Positions 14,563 through 17,992 of a stretch of DNA of 17,992 nt are shown in pieces. Both the position numbers and the translations under genes were made by a program. Each line of letters begins with the position of its first letter. The first letter of the stretch is position 1. Below the pieces are notes generated by a model that saw only the letters and a program-made list of their open reading frames with translations, did no database searches and had not been told where the DNA came from. The stretch is taken from positions 1 to 17,992 of the forward strand of contig QIHH01000247.1 of the NCBI GenBank assembly GCA_003230195.1, written 5' to 3'. Source of the stretch: Gammaproteobacteria bacterium. Lineage in GTDB: Bacteria > Pseudomonadota > Gammaproteobacteria > SZUA-140.

Positions 14563-15450
14563 TTACTTCTTTTTAGCCGGTTTCTTACGACGCGCAACCG
14601 GTGCATATCCTTTCTTCGGACTGGCTCGTTTTTTGCTCTTTGGCCGTTCATCCGGCTTTACGCCTGACACCGTTTTTGTACGTGCATCACTACGGCCATG
14701 TTTCTTTTCAATCGCGGGCATGTCGACGGTGCGTAACAGCTTATTAAGACTCGCCATATCAAGATCAACAAATTTACCGGCAGAAAGCCCACGTGGCAAA
14801 ATAATATCGCCAAAGCGCACTCGGATCAAACGACTAACCGTCACGCCCTGCGATTCCCAAAGACGGCGCACTTCTCGTTTACGCCCCTCTTTGATGATGA
14901 CGTGGTACCAGTGATTGGCACCCTGCCCACCAGCATCACGAATGGTATCAAACGAGGCCATGCCATCTTCAAGCTCAACCCCTTCGCGCATGCTCTTTAT
15001 CATTTCACGATCGACTTCACCCAATACACGTACCGCATACTCTCTTTCCATACCGCGGGATGGATGCATCAATTTATTGGCGAGCTCACCGTTGGTGGTC
15101 AGCAACAACATGCCACTGGTGTTGATATCAAGACGCCCAACGGCAACCCACCGACCACCACGCAGCTTAGGCAAATTATCGTAAATGGTAGCGCGCCTTT
15201 CAGGGTCATTACGGGTACAGATCTCACCTTCAGGTTTATGATAGAGAATCACTTTCAGTGGCAGCTCATGTTTAAACTTCAGGCGTAGCTGCTTACCGTC
15301 CAGTAGCACTTTATCGTCCTCGGTGATATGGGCACCGAGCGTTACGACTTTGCCATTAACGGTAATGCGCCCTTCCTGCACCCACGCCTCAACCTGACGA
15401 CGCGAGCCGTGTCCGGCCTGCGCCAGCGCTTTTTGAATTCGTTCACTCAT
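14563..15450 (-). CDS. rluB: 23S rRNA pseudouridine(2605) synthase
   Basis: The 295-residue enzyme isomerises a specific uridine of 23S rRNA helix 93 (U2605 by E. coli numbering) to pseudouridine. It has an N-terminal S4 RNA-binding domain (about 2-50: RIQKALAQAGHGSRRQVEAW) and the RsuA/RluB/E/F catalytic domain with Asp108 in GRLDINTSGMLLLT, followed by EGRKREVRRLW (188-198). The family is clear; RluB is favoured over RluE/RluF by the presence of S4, the neighbours and the basic tail (about 249-295, very rich in Lys and Arg), which probably adds rRNA affinity. A GGTGA ribosome site overlaps the end of scpB, and the gene starts 8 bases after that stop, so it is translated from the same message. 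Confidence 0.93.
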   Translation of the reverse strand: MSERIQKALAQAGHGSRRQVEAWVQEGRITVNGKVVTLGAHITEDDKVLLDGKQLRLKFKHELPLKVILYHKPEGEICTRNDPERRATIYDNLPKLRGGRWVAVGRLDINTSGMLLLTTNGELANKLMHPSRGMEREYAVRVLGEVDREMIKSMREGVELEDGMASFDTIRDAGGQGANHWYHVIIKEGRKREVRRLWESQGVTVSRLIRVRFGDIILPRGLSAGKFVDLDMASLNKLLRTVDMPAIEKKHGRSDARTKTVSGVKPDERPKSKKRASPKKGYAPVARRKKPAKKK

Positions 15451-15458
15451 CAGTTATC

Positions 15459-16418
15459 TCACCCCACCTTAACAGCGAGTGGGTCTTCATCACCCTTGGC
15501 TTCATCATCAAGCGAGGTTATTTCTGTTTCAGGCGTTGCTGCGTCTACCGTTAGTTCAGCAACTTCCTCTACTAGCGCATCAGATTCGCTACTTTCTTCC
15601 TCAACCACTGCGGTTTCACTGGCAACATTGCTCTCCTGATCCTGCGAAGATTCAACAGCGCCTTTTTCAGTACCCGCTGCATCAACGGCCACTTCAACCT
15701 GCTCTTCATCGGCCTCAGCCACAGCCACAGCCACTTCAGCGGTATCAACATCGCCAGCGACCTCTGTGCCATCTTCAGCAGCTGGCTGTTCGTCATTCAT
15801 TGCATCGGCATCGTTGGCAGCTTCACCTTCAGCGGCAATATCCTGCATCTTCAGTTCCAGTTCGTTTTGAATCGAATCAAGGCTGCGAATTTCAGCCAGC
15901 GGCGGTAACTCACTGAGACTCTTTAGATTGAAGTAATCAAGAAACTGGCGTGTGGTGCCATACAATGCAGGTTTACCCGGCACATCACGATGCCCCACAA
16001 CACGCACCCATTCGCGCTCCAGCAATGTCTTGATGATTGATGAACTCACGGCCACACCACGCACATCTTCGATCTCAGCACGTGTCACTGGCTGGCGATA
16101 GACAACCAGAGAAAGCGTCTCCAATAGTGCACGTGAATAGCGCGATGGGCGCTCAGTATCAAGGCGTGCAAGCCACTGCGACAGATCCTGCTTTGCCTGA
16201 TAACGATAGCCGCTCGCGACCTGCTTCAACTCAACGCCACGTGTTTCACACTCGGCTTGCAGCTCTTCTAGTACCGCGTTGATCTCTTCGCGGCCGATTT
16301 TTTCATCTTCGGTGAAGATGCGCAGCAGGTAGTCCATTGAGGCGGGGGTGTCTGCAATCATAATCGCAGCCTCAATGATATTTTTAAGCTGTGTGTGATT
16401 CATCTGGCTCGTGAACAT
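15459..16418 (-). CDS. scpB: Segregation and condensation protein B with an acidic tail
   Basis: ScpB forms the SMC-ScpA-ScpB condensin and binds the kleisin ScpA. Residues about 8-185 are the conserved tandem winged-helix part (IIEAAIMIADTPASMDYLL, then ALLETLSLVVYRQPVTRAEI with VRGVAVSSSIIKTLLE, then GKPALYGTTRQFLDYF). Residues about 195-319 are an unusual low-complexity tail of Glu, Asp, Ala and Val with only three Lys and no Arg; a typical ScpB is about 180-200 residues. The tail is probably disordered. I took ATG at 16418, with AAGG about 9 bases upstream; Met6 at 16403 is possible. Either way the start overlaps the end of scpA, so the pair is translationally coupled. Confidence 0.93.
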   Translation of the reverse strand: MFTSQMNHTQLKNIIEAAIMIADTPASMDYLLRIFTEDEKIGREEINAVLEELQAECETRGVELKQVASGYRYQAKQDLSQWLARLDTERPSRYSRALLETLSLVVYRQPVTRAEIEDVRGVAVSSSIIKTLLEREWVRVVGHRDVPGKPALYGTTRQFLDYFNLKSLSELPPLAEIRSLDSIQNELELKMQDIAAEGEAANDADAMNDEQPAAEDGTEVAGDVDTAEVAVAVAEADEEQVEVAVDAAGTEKGAVESSQDQESNVASETAVVEEESSESDALVEEVAELTVDAATPETEITSLDDEAKGDEDPLAVKVG

Positions 16419-17253
16419 TGTGTGGTGCCTTTACGTAGATGGGGCCAAAGTTTTCGGTTTGTACCAACTCCAGCAGTGACTCTTTCACTAACTCAAGGAT
16501 TGCGAGCAGTGCAACGACGACGCCACGACGCCCCTCTTCTGGTGCAAAGAGGTCGGTGAAATCGGTAAATTTTTCAGTACTAATCATGTCGAGCACTTCG
16601 GTCATGCGCTCACGCACCGACAGCGGCTCCATCTTAATCTGGTGATGGGTATACATATCCGCACGCGCCATGATCTCCTGGAAGGCGAGCAGAATATCGG
16701 GCAGCTCAACCTTTGCCTCCAGCCGCACCACATTACTTTCCAAGGCTTTAATCGACACCGGAAAGATCTCGCGATCAACACGCGGCATCCCCTCAATCTC
16801 TTCGGCGGACTGTTTGAAGCGTTCGTATTCCTGCAGACGACGAATCAACTCAGCACGCGGGTCATCTTCTTCTCCCACCTCAACCGGGCGCGGCAGCAAC
16901 ATGCGGGATTTGATCTCCGTTAGCATCGCCGCCATCACCAGATATTCCGCTGCCAATTCAAGGTGCAGATCCTTCATCAGCTCAACATATTCCATATATT
17001 GACGTGTGATCTCGGCGACCGGGATATTGAGGATATCGAGGTTCTGACGTTTGATTAGATAGAGCAGCAGATCGAGCGGGCCTTCAAAAGCCTCCAGAAA
17101 TACTTCCAACGCATCTGGCGGAATATAGAGATCCTGTGGTGGCTCACTGATACTCTTGCCCTGCACGATAGCAAAGGGCATCTCCTGCTGAGTCGGTGTC
17201 TGAACCGCCACCTCTTCATCAGTATCATCACTCGGATTCAATTTAGAAACCAT
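16384..17253 (-). CDS. scpA: Segregation and condensation protein A (kleisin)
   Basis: The 289-residue kleisin bridges the SMC heads in chromosome compaction and segregation. The N-terminal SMC-neck-binding part is seen at about 47-120 (VFLEAFEGPLDLLLYLIKRQ, NLDILNIPVAEITRQY, AAEYLVMAAMLTEIKSRMLL), a variable linker follows, and the C-terminal winged helix (about 205-276: LSVRERMTEVLD, FTDLFAPEEGRRGVVVALLA, ILELVK) binds the SMC cap. The first 45 residues are polar and poorly conserved, so the true start could be a little later, although ATG at 17253 fits the 26-base gap after trpS. It overlaps scpB. Confidence 0.93.
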   Translation of the reverse strand: MVSKLNPSDDTDEEVAVQTPTQQEMPFAIVQGKSISEPPQDLYIPPDALEVFLEAFEGPLDLLLYLIKRQNLDILNIPVAEITRQYMEYVELMKDLHLELAAEYLVMAAMLTEIKSRMLLPRPVEVGEEDDPRAELIRRLQEYERFKQSAEEIEGMPRVDREIFPVSIKALESNVVRLEAKVELPDILLAFQEIMARADMYTHHQIKMEPLSVRERMTEVLDMISTEKFTDFTDLFAPEEGRRGVVVALLAILELVKESLLELVQTENFGPIYVKAPHNVHEPDESHTA

Positions 17254-17279
17254 ATTAGATAGAGACCCTAACCCATTGA

Positions 17280-17992
17280 TTAATAGTTATCTGCAAGCCC
17301 CATCACCTGTCTCACTTCATCCAGTGTCTCACGTGCCACTTCGCGTGCTCGTTCACTGCCTTCGGCGATAATTTTGCGTACCAGATTAGGGTTTTCGATA
17401 TATTCCATCGCCCGCTCGTGGATCGGTGCCTGCTCTGCAATGACAGCATCGATAACCGGTTGTTTACAATCAATACAGCCAATCCCTGCGCTGCGACACC
17501 CTTCAACCACCCACTGACGCGTATCATCAGAAGAATAGATCTGATGGAAGCCCCACACCGGGCAGATCTCAGGATTACCCGGATCGGTACGGCGTACACG
17601 CGCCGGATCGGTCTGCATGGTGCGCATTTTTTTCTCAACCACATCCGGTGCTTCACGCAGACCAATCGTATTGCCATAAGATTTTGACATCTTCTGCCCA
17701 TCCAGCCCCGGCATCTTGGAGCTCAGCGTCAACAGTGCCTGCGGTTCTGGCAGAATAATCTTGCCACCACCTTCAAGATACCCAAACAGACGCTCACGAT
17801 CACCCAGCGTAATATTCTGCTGTGTCTCCAGTAGTGCGCGCGCCTTCTCAAGCGCCTCATGATCACCCTGTTCTTGGTAATCCTTACGCAGCGCCTTATA
17901 GAGTTTGGCATTTTTCTTACCAATCTTTTTGATCGCCGCTTCCGCTCGCTCAACAAAATCCACTTCACGACCATACTGGTGATTAAAACGTC
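17280..17992 (-). CDS. trpS: Tryptophanyl-tRNA synthetase, C-terminal part (cut by window edge)
   Basis: About 236 residues are visible, from RFNHQYGREVDFVERAEAAI to the stop at 17280; the frame is open to the window edge, so the N-terminal half, with the HIGH-type motif, lies outside. The class I signature KMSKS is present in GLDGQKMSKSYGNTIGL. A charged helical insertion (about residues 20-80 of the visible part) precedes it, as in the longer TrpRS form of about 400 residues. A Cys pair (IGCIDCKQPV) follows in the anticodon-binding region. The enzyme attaches tryptophan to tRNA-Trp in the cytoplasm. It lies 26 bases upstream of scpA, so it is probably first or early in the operon. Confidence 0.95.
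   Translation of the reverse strand, partial: RFNHQYGREVDFVERAEAAIKKIGKKNAKLYKALRKDYQEQGDHEALEKARALLETQQNITLGDRERLFGYLEGGGKIILPEPQALLTLSSKMPGLDGQKMSKSYGNTIGLREAPDVVEKKMRTMQTDPARVRRTDPGNPEICPVWGFHQIYSSDDTRQWVVEGCRSAGIGCIDCKQPVIDAVIAEQAPIHERAMEYIENPNLVRKIIAEGSERAREVARETLDEVRQVMGLADNY

Noticed and set aside
14448..14651. N-terminal extension of orfA into rluB
   Set aside because: It would cross the IS end and the rluB terminator; the family start MTKHFKPEF at 14447 is a better choice.
15572..15796. Open frames opposite or overlapping the scpB tail
   Set aside because: They come from the low-complexity GAA/GCA/GTT-rich coding of the acidic tail and show no independent protein features.

Overview
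The window looks like chromosomal DNA of a gammaproteobacterium of moderate, slightly AT-leaning composition. The strongest evidence is the run trpS - scpA - scpB - rluB at the right end, a typical gammaproteobacterial housekeeping order. A large BarA/TorS-type hybrid kinase and a TonB-dependent receptor agree with a Gram-negative host. The genus cannot be fixed from the sequence.

Layout. (1) 1-1660: a LysM-domain gene broken by an in-frame amber codon and cut by the window edge, a small CheZ-like protein with a DxxxQ motif, and a secreted protein built of 35-residue repeats, followed by a perfect 14-bp palindrome. (2) 1738-1993: a lone REP-like sequence and tRNA-Arg(CCT) with its promoter. 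(3) 2038-7744: a hybrid sensor kinase (minus) divergent from an aldolase/short-chain dehydrogenase fusion (plus). (4) 7859-12835: a minus-strand accessory block. In order of transcription it holds a short frameshifted gene that may once have been acyl-carrier-like, two overlapping citrate-synthase-fold proteins (A and B) that lack the usual catalytic residues, an SDR whose C-terminus was rewritten by an 11-bp tandem duplication, and, after a 213-bp gap, a TonB-dependent receptor. (5) 12957-14519: a mobile zone with a 151-bp MITE (12-bp perfect terminal inverted repeats, 8-bp target duplication, IS66-like signature) and a dead IS3-family element whose orfB has several frameshifts. (6) 14530-17992: the rluB terminator, rluB, scpB, scpA and the 3' part of trpS, all minus.

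How the genes relate. trpS/scpA/scpB/rluB form a compact housekeeping operon (tryptophan charging, SMC condensin partners, 23S rRNA modification). The most interesting accessory unit is the split citrate-synthase-like pair with its SDR and degraded small upstream gene: it looks like a small acyl-CoA or acyl-carrier pathway of unknown product. It shows decay: a frameshifted first gene, a frameshifted SDR tail, and a MITE next to its likely promoter. Functions given for that block are inferred; the mobile elements and frameshifts are read directly from the bases.
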